Source: Amorphophallus konjac
Lineage: Eukaryota; Streptophyta; Magnoliopsida; Alismatales; Araceae
Direction of reading: 5' to 3'
Assembly (NCBI GenBank): GCA_022559845.1
Contig: CM040126.1
Coordinates: 224,136,641 to 224,200,640 of the forward strand
DNA: 64,000 bases
Each line of letters begins with the position of its first letter. Position 1 is the stretch's first letter. Both the position numbers and the translations under genes were made by a program. The notes beneath the pieces are model-generated. The model did not search any database and was not told where the DNA came from. It saw only the letters and a program-made list of their open reading frames with translations. Shown piece after piece: positions 44,821-56,469 of this stretch.

Positions 44821-47210
44821 ATGGCTTCTTCTTCTAGCCGCGTTGTCTCCGGCACTGCTGATGTTGACTCTTCTCCTCAAGGCAGGGCTTCTGGTCCCGT
44901 TGTGACTTGGAGGAATGTTGGACAGTTGGACCGGGGACTTGGGAGGATTGCCATAGTCGATGAATCCTCTGGCTCCGAAATAGATACAGTATCCGCCTCT
45001 CGCATTGTGACTGTCGAGTGAGGACTGGACTTCAATCGCGATGACCACTACCGTGCGGACTTCCCGATGGATCGTCACCTCGCGCCCTTCATTTGTACCT
45101 TCAACGTCTCTGGGAAGAGGGACGTCATGCTGGCTCGGATGGTGGAGCGGGCCATGCTGCTAGATCGGGACAGCTTAAAAGGTTCTGTGTATCGTGGCGA
45201 TACCATCTACCTTCCGGGGGAGCGGCACAAGTGGGACGCCGTCTTAGGGGTAACAGAGCTGGAGGCAGAGCAGAAAATGTTAACACGGGCTCCAGAGTTC
45301 ACACCAGCCAGATGGGACAACACCGTTGGTCGGGTCAACAGGGAGAAGCCCGGCTACGGTTTATTTTTGGCGCCCCTCAAGTGGGGCTACCGAGACGAAC
45401 CATTTGTGCTGAATTGCTTGGCTGTTTAGTTCAAATTCCAGTTGGCAGCTGGGTGGTTTGCAGACACGAAGGTGACAGATGCTCATCTCTTCCGTGTAGG
45501 GGCAGTAGAATTTACAGAATATGTTCTGAAAGAGTATGCACCGCTGCTGGTCAGAGCCGGGGTGTACCACAGTGTGTATGCATCTCGCTTTAGGTATCCC
45601 ATTTCAAAAGGGCTGTGCTGCGGCATGTTCGAAGTATTTTGCCCGCAGTTCAACACTTTCTATACAGCAGAAGGTGAAACCTCTCTGGATCTTTGGAGCC
45701 TATCACAATTATTGGGCCTGCCGATTGACGAAGAGCCCTATGAGGAGGTCTGCATTCATGACTTCATCAAGGATGAAACAGACGGCGAAGGTGAATATTA
45801 CTTCGGCTATTCATACCGGTACTTGATGAAGGCATACCGCTCCCTCTGCCTGACGCTGAATAGGGGATCCTCAAAGGGATACCAGCCCTGGGAGAAGAGC
45901 AGTAAACTGAGAGTCTGAGCAGGACATTGGATTCAGTATTTCTTCGGCGGCCCTTTGAAGTACAGTGAGTTCCCTCACGTAGCTCCTGTTGCGGGTAAGC
46001 CCAGCAGGCCACCTAAGTTCAAGTCAGAGCTGCCTGCTTCTCTTCGGGGGATAAGCCGCGGATATGTGCCCCCTCTTTTTTTTTTCCACCTTGGTGTTTA
46101 CATGAATTTTCATTCCAGGAACCCGAAGCCGCTATTCATTCCCTGGCATCGATCTCTGGTACTGCTGTTGTTTCATCAGAGGCCTCGGATCTGCTACCGC
46201 TGGCCACCGCATCTCCTTCAGGGACAATCACCCTACTCCGCCCCGTGCCGGTGAGGATACATGCGGCTGCTGGGGGATTACCCTCGGAGCCGAGCCAGTC
46301 GGGGGAGAGTCTCACTCTGGCGTCGACGATAGAATTGAGGACTCAGGCCGACCTGCAAAGGGGGTCTGCTTTTGTATCGGCGGCCATAATGACGATCGCG
46401 CCTGATTCTGCAGCTCCAGTTGTGTCGGAGACAGAGTTAGAACCTCCGTCCCTCCTAGGCTCTGTGGAAGGAAGCCCTGACAGAAGTCTGACAGAGCAGG
46501 AACATGCTGCCGTGGTATCTGCTTCTTCGGCTTTGGTGGCCGTTCCATCTTCCTCTTCTGAGCCGGATACCGACTTATGGGCTTCTATAGACGTGGAAGT
46601 GACTTTCGAGGTGCCTCCGACAGCTTCCCTGGGCATTACCTCATCGGAGGAATTTGTTTGGCAGCATCTAGAGATGGTGCGTCAGGTTGTGGAATCTCAG
46701 CCGACACTATCTTACTCCCAATTGAAGGAGGTAGCTGTGCGACTGACGATCGGACTGCAGGCATTAGGCTGCCCTTTAGACATCTGGGCCCAGCGGGTGC
46801 TTTTCTTGCTGAAATTTGTGAACCACCGGGATTTTTTTGAGAAGATGATGGGCGACCGACTGGCGGCCCTCAAGTTGCAGAAAGCTGACTGTCAGGCGGA
46901 GCTGACGTCTCTGACCTCTGATCTTCAGGAGAGCAGGGCTCAGGTTGAGGCTTTCGCAACCCAGGCACATATTCTACGTGGCCGACGGGAAGACCTCCGT
47001 GTTGAATTGGCTACCATAGAGGCTGAGATACCGCGGCTGGAGGCTACAGAAATCCAAGGCATCGAGAGAACTTCTTTGCTGGAGGGCCGAGTTGCGTCTT
47101 TAGAGACTGAGGTGACTCGGGTTCAGGAAGAGGAAATGCAGCTCCATGAATTGGGGGCGGCTCCTCATGTTGGGCTTATTGACTTTGCAGATATTTTCAG
47201 GCGATCTTAA
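44821..47210 (+). pseudogene. Antisense gene of A3: plant mobile domain plus coiled coil (broken in exon 1, intact exon 2)
   Basis: Exon 1 starts at ATG 44,821 and has three stops: TGA 45,019 (GGA in A1), TAG 45,427 (CAG) and TGA 45,916 (CGA). The 53-nt T-rich stretch 46,066-46,118 again has GT...AG ends and joins the same frames. Exon 2 (46,119-47,210, 364 codons) is fully open and shows the intended C-terminus: Ser/Pro/Glu-rich linker, a SQPTLSYSQLKEVAV region, an FVWQHLEMVRQVV helix and a long Glu/Leu/Arg coiled coil ending FADIFRRS. It repairs my reading of the A1 breaks. Confidence 0.7.
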
Positions 47211-47345
47211 CTGATCCGCCTTTGTAATCTGTCCCCTCAGAAGGGCTCCTTTTGTATTCACTTCCCCTTTTTGTAATGGAATAGAAGTCTCCTTCACTAT
47301 ATATTTTTTGGTGTCCACGTTCACACTCACATTCTGTAGTGTCTT
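47211..47345 (+). terminator. Putative 3' UTR and polyadenylation region of the antisense gene in A3
   Basis: Same T-rich and AATGGAATAG elements as 8,655-8,790. Confidence 0.35.
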
Positions 47346-47574
47346 GTGGCAATTCTGGCGACCTGCTTGGAAGTACCTTTGTGTCCGTGTCGTAGGAGAG
47401 CGTCCACCCTTTCAAAGAAAGGATGGGGGCCTCGCTCCACCGTGAGACGGGGTTCCAGAGGCTGCCAGGTTGGCGCAGACGTAGGTCATGTTGACAAGAG
47501 GCGTCAAAATCGTGACTGCTGGTTGCTTGTGGTAATTCCATTATTGACCCTGATTGGGGGAGATTTTGACGAAC

Positions 47575-48398
47575 CTTGTCGATGGTGACAAGGGTCGAAA
47601 AGGGTAGACGGTATTGCCGATGGTGACAAAAATCGGAAAGGGTAGTGACCGATCTTGCCGATGGTGACAAGGGTCAAAAAGGGTAGACGGTATTGTCGAT
47701 GGTGACAAAAACCGAAAAGGGTAGCGACCGATCTTGCCGATGGTGACAAGGGTCGAAAAGGGTAGACGGTCTTGTCGATGGTGACAAAAACTGAAAAGGG
47801 TAGCGACCGATCTTGCCGATGGTGACAAGGGTCGAAAAGGGTAGACGGTCTTGTCGATGGTGACAAAAACCAAAAAGGGTAGCGACCGATCTTGCCGATG
47901 GTGACAAGGGTCGAAAAGGGTAGATGGTCTTGTCGATGGTGACAAGGACCGGGAAGGGTAGACGGTATTATCGATGGTGACAAAAACCGAAAAGGGTAGC
48001 GACCGATCTTGCCGATGGTGACAAGGGTCGAAAAGGGTAGACGGTATTGCCGATGGTGACAAAAATTGGAAAGGGTAGCGACCTATCTTGCCGATGGTGA
48101 CAAGGGTCGAAAAGGGTAGACGGTATTGTCGATGGTGACAAAAATCAGAAAGGGTAGCGACCGATCTTGCCGATGGTGACAAGGGTCGAAAAGGGTAGAC
48201 GGTCTTGTCGATGGTGACAAGGGCCGGGAAGGGTAGACGGTATTGCCGATGGTGACAAAAACCGGAAAGGGTAGCGATCGATCTTGCCGATGGTGACAAG
48301 GGTCGAAAAGGGTAGACAGTATTGTCGATGGTGACAAAAACCGGAAAGGGTAGCGACCGATCTTGCCGATGGTGACAAGGGTCGAAAAGGGTGGACAA
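47575..48398. repeat. A3 tandem array 1: 38/41-bp units in 79-bp dimers
   Basis: Same repeat as 9,013-9,840 and nearly the same length, with point changes between matching units. The extra monomer near 47,935 is at the same place as in A1, so the two arrays descend from one array without large rearrangement. Confidence 0.85.
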
Positions 48399-48509
48399 TA
48401 GATGTATGTAAGTGGGATATCGGATGAAGACTCCGCCTCGACTTTGTAAATGGCCTTCCGGATGGAGGATGGTTAATCACTATTTATCATTCATTTTTTT
48501 TATTCATAT

Positions 48510-49376
48510 TACTGACCTAAGCGCCCTTTCGGGTTTTCGCCGAGGCCAGCCCCCTCTTGCTTTTGCCCGCGTGCCCTTTCGGGTTTTCACGCGGCGGGGT
48601 ATCCGATTTTGCCTGCGACGCCCTTTCGGGTTTTCGCCACAACTGGGTTATAGCCATTTTGCACTTGTCCTGATATAGGAACAAGTCTGGCGGGGTATCT
48701 CTATTTTTTAACCCCATTTTCTTTTCTTCTTTTTTTTTATTTGTATAGGATACAGAAGAACTGGACCGTGAAAATGTTGACAGACCTTGTCGATGATGAC
48801 AAGGATTGAACCTGGCTTCGGTTCGTTGACACCAGCTAGATGTCGAAGCAAAGGATATGGTCTATTAAAAAGAATGTAAGATTCGAGTTAGGGGTAAAGA
48901 TCGACCGATCTCGCCGATGATGGCGAGGATCGAAAGTGGGTTTATTAGCAAGGACGAGATTGTTAACAGGGACGTAAGGCCCAAGTTGAGGGTAGAGATC
49001 GGCCGATCTCGTCGAGGATGACGAGGGTCGAAAAGGGTTTGTTAATGGATTCCCGGTGGGACTTTGATGATTGTCCCTTTCGGAGTTTTATTGGGTGGAG
49101 AATAGGAGAGGCATTTGGAAATTACCACTTTACTGACTCAAGCGCCCTTTCGGGTTTTCTCCGAAGCCAGCCCCCTCTTGCTTTTGCCCACGCGCCCTTT
49201 CGGGTTTTCACGTGGCGGGGTACCCAATTTTGCTTGTGACGCCCTTCCGGGTTTTCGCCACAGCTGGGTTACGGCCATTTTTGCACTTGTCCTGGCATAG
49301 GAGCAAGTCTGGCGGGGTATCTCTATTTTTAACACCATTTCTCTTTTTTTTTCTTTTTTTTTTATTTGTGTAGGGT
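48510..49376. repeat. Duplicated 240-bp block with GCCCTTTCGGGTTTT units (A3)
   Basis: Copies at 48,510-48,752 and 49,130-49,376, as in A1. Spacer and T-rich tracts are conserved. Confidence 0.75.
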
Positions 49377-49540
49377 GGCAGGTCGAAGTGCGACGTTCGA
49401 ACCTTGGTTGACAGTAGATGGCTGTCGGCTGGAGCAGCAGACCTTGCGCTGGGCAGAACAGATCATTCGTTAGCAAGGGCTGAATGCCAACGCAGAGGAG
49501 TGATCTCTCGCCGATTCGGGCGTAAGGCCGGTAATGGCAA

Positions 49541-50766
49541 CAGCGTGGTGTATTCTTTCGGGAGCTTGGTCAGGGCGGAGTGCCACTAGACCGAGGAAAT
49601 GGTAGTTCGGTTAAGACGGGATGCCATTAACCAAGGGATGGCAGCTCGATCAGGGTGGAATGCCACTGGACCAAGAGAAGGTAGCTTGGTTTGGGCGAAA
49701 TGCCATTAACCAAGGGGAGGTTGCTCGATCAGGGCGGAATGCCACTGGACCAAGGGAAGGTAGCTTGGTCAGGGTGGAATGCCATTAACCAAGGAAAGAG
49801 TAGCTTGATTAGGGCAGAATGCCACTAGCCAAGGGGAGGTAGCTTGATTAGGGCAGAATGCCACTAACCAAGGAGAGGTAACTTCGTTAGGGCGGAATGC
49901 CATTAACCAAAGGGGAGGTAGCTTGATTAGGGCAGAATGCCACTAACCAAGGGGAGGTAGCTTGATTAGGGCAGAATGCCACTAACCAAGGAAAGGTAGC
50001 TCGATCAGGGCAGAATGCCACTGAACCAAGAAAGGGTAGTTCAGTTAGGGCGGAGTGTCACTAAACCAAGGAAAAGGTATCTCGGTTAGGGCGGTGCGCC
50101 ACTGGACCAAGGGAAATGTAGCTCGGTTAGGGCAGAGTGCCACTAAATCAAGGAAAAGGTAGCTTGGTTAGGGCGGAGTGCCACTAAACCAAGAAAAAGG
50201 TAGCTCGGTTAGGGCGGAGTGCCACTAAACCAAGGGAAATGTAGCTCGGTTAGGGCAGAATGCCATTAACCAAGGCAAGGTAGCTCGATCAGGGCGGAGT
50301 GCCACCGGACCAAGGGAAATGTATCTCGGTTAGGGCAGAGTGCCACTAAACCCAGGAGAGGGTAGCTTGGTTAGGGCGAAATGTCACTAAACCAAGGAAA
50401 ATGTAGCTTGGTTAGGGCGGAATGCCATTAACCAAGGAGAGGGTAGCTTGGTTAGGGCGGAATGCCATAAGACCAAGAGAAGATAGCTTGGTTAGGGCGG
50501 AGTGCCATAAGACCAAGGGAAGATAGCTTGGTTAGGGCGGAATGCCACCGGACCAAGGGAAATGTAGCTCGGTTAGGGCAAAGTGCCACTAAACCCAGGA
50601 GAGGGTAGCTTGGTTAGGGCGGAATGCCACTAAACCAAGGAAAATGTAGCTCGGTTAGGGCGGAGTGCCACTAAACCAAGGGAAATGTAGCTCGGTTAGG
50701 GCAGAATGCCATTAACCAAGGCAAGGTAGCTCGATCAGGCGAAATGCCACCGGACCAAGGGAAATG
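49541..50766. repeat. A3 tandem array 2: about 40-bp hairpin units
   Basis: About 30 units. Between matching anchors (GATGGCTGTCGG and ATTCCGACCG) this copy is 81 bp longer than A1, that is two units, which fits the extra pair near 50,080-50,160. Confidence 0.85.
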
Positions 50767-50778
50767 TATTCCGACCGA

Positions 50779-51349
50779 TCACTCGGGGAATGCTGGCTGC
50801 GCTGCATGATACAGCTTAATATGCTTTCCGTTGAGGGGAGAGAACTGAATGACTCCTTTGTGGTCTACAAGGACGTAGGCACCCCCTTCATATACTCGGC
50901 GGATGATATACGGCCCGACCCAGTTTTCGACCAGCTTCCCTTTGGGGTTGGAGGCCATCACTTCTTTTCTTTTGACCATTACCAGGTCTCCTTTCTTGAA
51001 TTCTCGACCCTTGACTAGCTTGTCAAAAGCACGGGCCATGCGAGCTTGGTAGAGCTGGATGTTTTGCTGCGCCCGGAGGCGTTTTCCTTCGAGCTCAATG
51101 AGCTCTTCCAATCTTCTTTCTGCATTGGTCTGCTCACCATTGACTAGTCCGTGCTGGATGGCAACTCGCAATGAAGGAACTTCAAGTTCAATTAGCACCA
51201 CAGCTTCTGACCCGTAGACAAGGGAGAAGGGGGAACAACCGGTTGGGGTCTTGTAGACAGTACGATAGGCCCAAAGTGCTTCGTACATCCTTTCTTCCCA
51301 ATCTTTTTTATTAGACTTGACAGTCTTTGCCAACAATGTGCATAGAGTC
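50779..51349 (-). CDS. A3 integrase, C-terminal part (left of D)
   Basis: This is the open C-terminal part of the A3 integrase, from the D junction to TGA at 50,779. It covers the region after the DDE core (LWAYRTVYKTPTG block) and the end of the protein. The stops present in A1 at 12,427 and 12,493 are sense codons here. The reading frame is in step with the part right of D when the 7,328-bp insertion plus duplication is discounted. The last five bases are the GAGTC duplication. Confidence 0.85.
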
Positions 51350-53528
51350 TGATGGGGACATCACCTCCCATGCCCATGTTCACAGCTCGTCTCCTCGCCC
51401 CGGTTGCATCCGGCATAGTTTAGTCATTTAATTTTAAGTCATATGTAATTTTATTTGAGTCATTTGATGTATTTTCCCTTTTATTTGAGTCATGTTCCTA
51501 GGTCTTGCATTTATTTTCCTAAGTTTGAGTGTTATTAGATTGTGTAATGTGCTATTGGGCCTAATTCTTCGGGCTTGGCCCATGAGTCCCCCCCTACCCC
51601 TTCGGTTATTTGTTATTGAGTCTTTTGTAAGGGACTTATTGTAAAATGTGGGTTTCCTATATATAGGGCCCCATTTCCTTCATTTGGAGGTAATGAATCA
51701 ATGAATGAAAAAACTTGCCATTTTGAGAGTTTACACTCCTTATCTAGTGGAGAGATTCCATTTTTTAGGTGAGAAACCCTAGGGGAGAGATTCCCCACCC
51801 TTCCCTCTCTTAATCTCTCTTTTTCACTCCACTTTCTCTCTCCTCAACACCCAAATTCGAATTTTCTTCTCTCTCCTCCCCCTCTCAACCACTTCCAACC
51901 CCCACCTACCTCCATTAACTCCCCACAACTTCCCACAACCCCTCTTTAATCCTCACCTAGTCCCAAGGAAGTTTCACCACTCAAAACCCCACCCTCCAAC
52001 CACCACCTACCCCTTTCACTTCCCTAAGCATATCTCCACCTTCCCAAGGCTGAATTAACTCATTCCAAAGCCCAAATTCGAATCTCCCCATCCCTCCTTG
52101 CTCCCTAGGTCGCACCCCTCCTCTCCCCTCAAGCCAAGTTCACCCCCCTCCTCTCTTCTCCACTCCAGCTTTGTGTGCAGGCCGACCTGCAGATTAGCAC
52201 TCTGTTGCAGTGACGTCCACGACTGCGTCCTGGTTCTGCTGGTGGCGTGGCCTAATTTTCTGGAAAGGCCTCCCTGTGCTCTTCGCAGGTGAGGTGGAAT
52301 CACTCCATTCTGAGTTCGTGGCCGTCCGTGAAGGCTGTTCTTCCCCGACTGCGCAGAACCTCTCAGACCAAAAGCTAGAGCGGCAGAGAAGACTCTCCCA
52401 CGATGAACCTTGAAGGAATCAGCCTTCAGGGTCTTCTACAAAGATCTTCCTCCCCCTATCAGCGTCCAGGAACAGAAGGCGGAGCTCCGTTCGGCATCCA
52501 ACAATCAGAGATATTAATTTTCTACCACAACCACGCCGGTCTGCCTCCTCACAGTCTGCCCCGACCACCATCCACTTCTCTGGACACCCAGCTCATCTCC
52601 GACATCAGAAGACTTCCCCGTTTGTTTTTCTGCAAAGTAGACTCGTCAATGATTCCAACGAGTCCAGAGGTGCCAGATTTGGAGCTCAGGAGCAACCGTG
52701 ACCGCTTCTGCAACCTGCTGTTTCAGACTGAGCTCGGCCAGAGACCAGAGCTACATCCATCTTCCAATCGCCGGAGCAGTCAGCCCCCAGATCAGAACGT
52801 CGTCCAAAAATTCAGGCTGCACCCCTCTCCGGTTAGCAATCTTTTGGCGTAAGTCTCATCAGATTCTGAGCTCGGTGGATTTATTGGCTGCATCAACATC
52901 GACTCCCTGTCCAGAATTACAGAAGCTAGACAGAATCGGCGAAGCTCGGAAACTCGGTTTCCTTTGCATCTCTCCCCACCCCGCTTGGCCGGCTGAAGGC
53001 CCCTCCCTGTGTGGAGGTAGTTTTGAATGTATTAAGCATAACCCCCACCCCAAGATCACCCCTCCTGCGTGAGGAGTAGTGCTGTACCGTTTGTAATTTC
53101 AGGTCAAGCTACACCGCCGCGGCGTGTGGGGATCCACCGCCTCCCCGCTCGCCCTCGTCTCCGAGCGGGGAGTGCTCTAAACCCTTGCTCATTGTGCTTG
53201 TCTTTCAATGTTTGTTTCTTAGCTCCGCTGGTTGTGCGAGAGAGAGCCCGATCCTCAAGCCCCGTTGCCTTGAGTGATCACCGTGGGAAGAGTGAAACCG
53301 GTGCCCTTGGCACTTTGTCGGCCCCATTGAATTGGGTTCCACATCCTTTTGGGAATCAAGCCTTGGCCTTGCTGGCCCTCTACCAGCAAGGGCCCAACCC
53401 CACATCTTCACCTTGGCATTGCCAAGTTACCCCGGGCTTGGGTGAGCGACGAGAGAGCGGCGGCCCAAATTGGCCCATTTAGAATGCGAATGTGCTTGCT
53501 TGCTTAAGTCCAAGATTGTGTCACATCA
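51350..53528 (+). repeat. D 5' LTR (2,179 bp)
   Basis: TGATGGGGACATCACC to GTGTCACATCA. CTATATATAG at 51,657-51,666 is the TATA box, 308 bp in. A C-rich, stop-poor stretch (51,780-52,300) and later sequence give chance ORFs that differ between the two LTR copies. It lacks the 24-bp hairpin segment present in the 3' LTR near 58,288. Confidence 0.92.
51657..51666 (+). promoter_or_regulatory. TATA box of the D 5' LTR
   Basis: CTATATATAG, repeated at 56,776-56,785 in the 3' LTR. Transcription would start near 51,690 and read D rightwards, against A3. Confidence 0.6.
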
Positions 53529-53530
53529 AG

Positions 53531-53542
53531 TGGTATCAGAGC
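53531..53542 (+). other. Primer-binding site of D
   Basis: TGGTATCAGAGC two bases after the LTR, the initiator tRNA-Met type, identical to C. Confidence 0.82.
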
Positions 53543-53581
53543 AAGTTCACAACTTGTCTCTCCACAAGTTGGTCCTAGGGC

Positions 53582-54907
53582 ATGTTTATGCATTTAGAGT
53601 CCTCGGTTGCATCTCCCATGTCCACTAGAATGGCCACTTCATACCCGTCATATTCATCCCCATCAACTTTCCCAAGAAGCCCAAATCCTCATGGAAGCTC
53701 CATTGCCAACAAAGTGGGTAGCAACACCTCTATCATAGAAGCCCTACCTAATGTCCTTAATCGGCTTGAAGATATCATGTCTCGACTCGACCGACTTGAA
53801 GGAAATAGCCGTGCACCAAGAGTGAATGAGAGTGACCTTTGGGGAAATCTAGAAACCATATTTTTAGAACACTTGAAAATCAAAACCCCCGCCTTTGATG
53901 GATCCAACAGCCCAAGCCTTTACATAGATTGGGAGATTTCCCTAGACCAATTCTTTAAAAGTTGCCCCTTGAACGATGAAAGGAGAATGAGGCTAGCCAA
54001 GGCACACCTCTCCAAACAAGCTAAAACTCATTGGTTAGTTGTGGAAGGTTTAAGAAGGATCCGCAGGGAGGCCCCCATTAGCACTTGGGATGAGATGAAG
54101 GTCGAGCTTAGGAAAACCTACACTCTCCAACCCTCTCCCTCCTACTCAAATCACAATAGCCCAAGGAGTACTTCAACTCCTTCATCCCCACCCGGTCAAT
54201 CCAAGACCCCAATCACCCATTCCCTACCACTTCCCATCTCTCCCACCCCAACCACTACATTTACACCCCACCTCCAAGTCCACACCACAACCATAGGCCC
54301 CCATACCCAATTGGGCCCCATGGCCAACTCTCCACCTAGGCCCATGGTAACCCCCACCACTACCTCTCCATCACCCCCAAAAAGAGACACTCCTCCCAAA
54401 ACAAATCAACCCAAACCCCTTCAACCCACCCATCTTCCTCTCCCTACCCCAATCCAACTCCCACCAAAGCCTCCACTACTACCCTCACCTATCCTAACCC
54501 AAGTTTCTCACTACCTACCACCCCGGATACACCATGCCCCAATCATCACCACACCCTCAAAAGCCCCTCTCACCTCCTTGGAAGAAGAACCCATACCCCA
54601 CCCCATAGTGGTGAACACTCCAAACCCACTCTCCACCTTGGAGGAAACCCAAGCCCAAATTGAAGAAGAAACAACACATGAGGGTCTTCACCTTACATCA
54701 CCCTCTCTAGTTGGGACCAAGCTCATCTTAGGAGAACCCATTGTTAGTTGGCTAAAGGAGAGCCCAATTGGAGAGACCCGAGCCCATATTTTCCCTCCCA
54801 TAGAACAAGACCTTCCCTTAGTGCCCTTCTTCTCCTATCACACCACAATCCAAGCATCCTATCAAGTGGAGACCTTAGAAGACCTTCTCAAGGGCATAGC
54901 ATGGTAA
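53582..54907 (+). CDS. D ORF1: gag-like protein with Pro/Thr-rich linker and unknown C-terminal region
   Basis: 441 residues from ATG 53,582. Residues about 40-80 look helical (EALPNVLNRLEDIMSRLDRL). Residues about 97-180 carry a gag core: FDGSNSPSLYIDWEISLDQF, LAKAHLSKQAKTHW, ISTWDEMKVELRKTY. Residues about 190-350 are very rich in Pro, Thr and Ser. The end (about 375-441) has the region shared with C: EPIVSWLKE, DLPLV, a YHTT block and VETLEDL. It stops at TAA 54,905; the next ORF continues in the same frame. No zinc knuckle is seen. Confidence 0.75.
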   Translation: MFMHLESSVASPMSTRMATSYPSYSSPSTFPRSPNPHGSSIANKVGSNTSIIEALPNVLNRLEDIMSRLDRLEGNSRAPRVNESDLWGNLETIFLEHLKIKTPAFDGSNSPSLYIDWEISLDQFFKSCPLNDERRMRLAKAHLSKQAKTHWLVVEGLRRIRREAPISTWDEMKVELRKTYTLQPSPSYSNHNSPRSTSTPSSPPGQSKTPITHSLPLPISPTPTTTFTPHLQVHTTTIGPHTQLGPMANSPPRPMVTPTTTSPSPPKRDTPPKTNQPKPLQPTHLPLPTPIQLPPKPPLLPSPILTQVSHYLPPRIHHAPIITTPSKAPLTSLEEEPIPHPIVVNTPNPLSTLEETQAQIEEETTHEGLHLTSPSLVGTKLILGEPIVSWLKESPIGETRAHIFPPIEQDLPLVPFFSYHTTIQASYQVETLEDLLKGIAW

Positions 54908-56428
54908 TTAGAGATGACTAGCATGTTGACCCCTATGGTAGAACAACCTAGGAGCCTTAGCCTCCTACACCTATACATAGGGTCTATCACCTCAGTTTGC
55001 ACCATTGGTTGCTATACTAGCGACCTCCTTCTATTCCTCCCTACACCCGATGAGCCCAACCTTCTCCTCGATTTAGAGCTTCTTATCTCGGGTAGAAAGC
55101 CAAGCCCTCCACTCATGGCCGACCCACTTGTCAAGAACATTGGCCCAACTATCATGGAGAATGATGACTTAGCACCTTTTAAGGATCTTGAGGACATGGA
55201 GTTCCTCCCCCTAGATGACCCATTTTATGATCCATATGATCCATTCCAATGGGAGTCAAGGGACTCATATGACCCAACCATCTTACCAACCACCCACCCT
55301 TTCCTACCCTCACCCACCATATTGGGCCAAACCCACCTCATCCATGACTCGGGTTATACCTTGGGAGCCATGACCTTGGGCCATATATCCCTAGGTAATC
55401 AGGTTGTACCCCACCCCATGATGACTACCTTCTTAGATCCATTCGATCCTTTCCAATGGGAGTTCAAAGGTTGTCCCACACCTATACACATGGAAGTCAC
55501 CTTTGGGAAAAGCATGCATGTGTCTAGGCTTACCATACCCCTTGGCATGAACACTATGTTGGGTCCATTCATTCATATCACCCACATGTCAAGTAGAAAG
55601 TATGAGTGGTCCACATTCGGATGTCATGGTCCTCCTTCATTCATCATGGATCTTAAGCATGTCAAAAGTATCTACGGATGTCCGGGTCCCCCCACATTCA
55701 TCACCACTTTGCATGATAGGTTCACCTACGAGTGCCCCGGCCCACCTAGGCCCACCAAAGTCTACATGACAACATTGCATGATAAGTCCACATATGGTTG
55801 CCCCGGCCCTCCAAAATCAATCAAAGGCTTCTTGGCATCAAAGCATGATCGGTCTACTTTCGGTTGCCCAGGTCCACCCATCACCCCTAGAATGTCAACA
55901 TTCACGAAATTGCATGAAAGCCTTTGCAAGCACATAAGCAAAAAGAATGAGGCTTATAAGAGGCGGGCCGACTCTCATCGGCGTCACCGAGACTTTCATG
56001 AGGGTGACTTTGTGATGGTAAGGACGGAGAGGCTCTCCCCGGGAGCCAACTCTAAACTGAGGCCACGTGGGGCTGGTCCTTTCCAGGTCTTGAGGCGCAT
56101 CGGTGCAAATACTTACGAGTTAGATCTCCCTGAGGAGTATGCAATAAGTCCCACATTCAATGTGGCCGACCTAGTGTCATATAAGGGACCCACGGTGGTA
56201 CCTAGTGAGGAGATTGAGCCCACTTCTTCCCTTGAGAGAGCACCCACCCGTGAAGAGAGATCACCAGCCAAGAGAGCCCAGCGTGAACAAATTGAACAAA
56301 TATTGGATGAACAAGTCACTACCACTTGGAGCAAGGTATACGAGCGCTATCTCGAAAGGTGGATGGATCGGACTCGTTCAGAAGACTTGAGGGCAGTACC
56401 ACTTCTACACCCTCCAAGGAGGGAATGA
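54908..56428 (+). CDS. D ORF2: unknown region, CPGPP repeats and an integrase C-terminal tail
   Basis: It is in frame with ORF1 after a single TAA; the first ATG is 54,914. The start (RSLSLLHL, GSITSVCTIGC, LLLFLPTPDE) matches C, where no stop intervenes, so ORF1 and ORF2 were probably one protein. Next come about five units of 22-27 residues ending in [YF]xCxGPP (CHGPP once, then CPGPP), 55,610-55,880. The tail from about 55,905 (LHESLCKHISK, HRRHRDFHEGDFVMV, GPFQVLRRIG, ISPTFNVADL) is the C-terminal end of a Ty3/gypsy polyprotein. RT, RNase H and the catalytic integrase core are absent. Confidence 0.7.
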   Translation, partial: LEMTSMLTPMVEQPRSLSLLHLYIGSITSVCTIGCYTSDLLLFLPTPDEPNLLLDLELLISGRKPSPPLMADPLVKNIGPTIMENDDLAPFKDLEDMEFLPLDDPFYDPYDPFQWESRDSYDPTILPTTHPFLPSPTILGQTHLIHDSGYTLGAMTLGHISLGNQVVPHPMMTTFLDPFDPFQWEFKGCPTPIHMEVTFGKSMHVSRLTIPLGMNTMLGPFIHITHMSSRKYEWSTFGCHGPPSFIMDLKHVKSIYGCPGPPTFITTLHDRFTYECPGPPRPTKVYMTTLHDKSTYGCPGPPKSIKGFLASKHDRSTFGCPGPPITPRMSTFTKLHESLCKHISKKNEAYKRRADSHRRHRDFHEGDFVMVRTERLSPGANSKLRPRGAGPFQVLRRIGANTYELDLPEEYAISPTFNVADLVSYKGPTVVPSEEIEPTSSLERAPTREERSPAKRAQREQIEQILDEQVTTTWSKVYERYLERWMDRTRSEDLRAVPLLHPPRRE

Positions 56429-56433
56429 CACTT

Positions 56434-56450
56434 ACTCGACGGAGTCGAGT
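56434..56450 (+). other. Hairpin upstream of the D 3' LTR
   Basis: ACTCGACGGAGTCGAGT, a perfect 7-bp stem with a 3-base loop, 19 bases before the LTR. The related form in C is at 34,960-34,976. The tract between it and the LTR (CCCCGGGAGTA) stands where a polypurine tract is expected but is only partly purine. Confidence 0.5.
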
Positions 56451-56469
56451 TCTCCGCACCCCGGGAGTA

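Noticed and set aside
51780..53100. Several open frames of 60-150 codons in the D LTRs
   Set aside because: They lie in LTR sequence, overlap in different frames, and change start, stop or frame between the two LTR copies.
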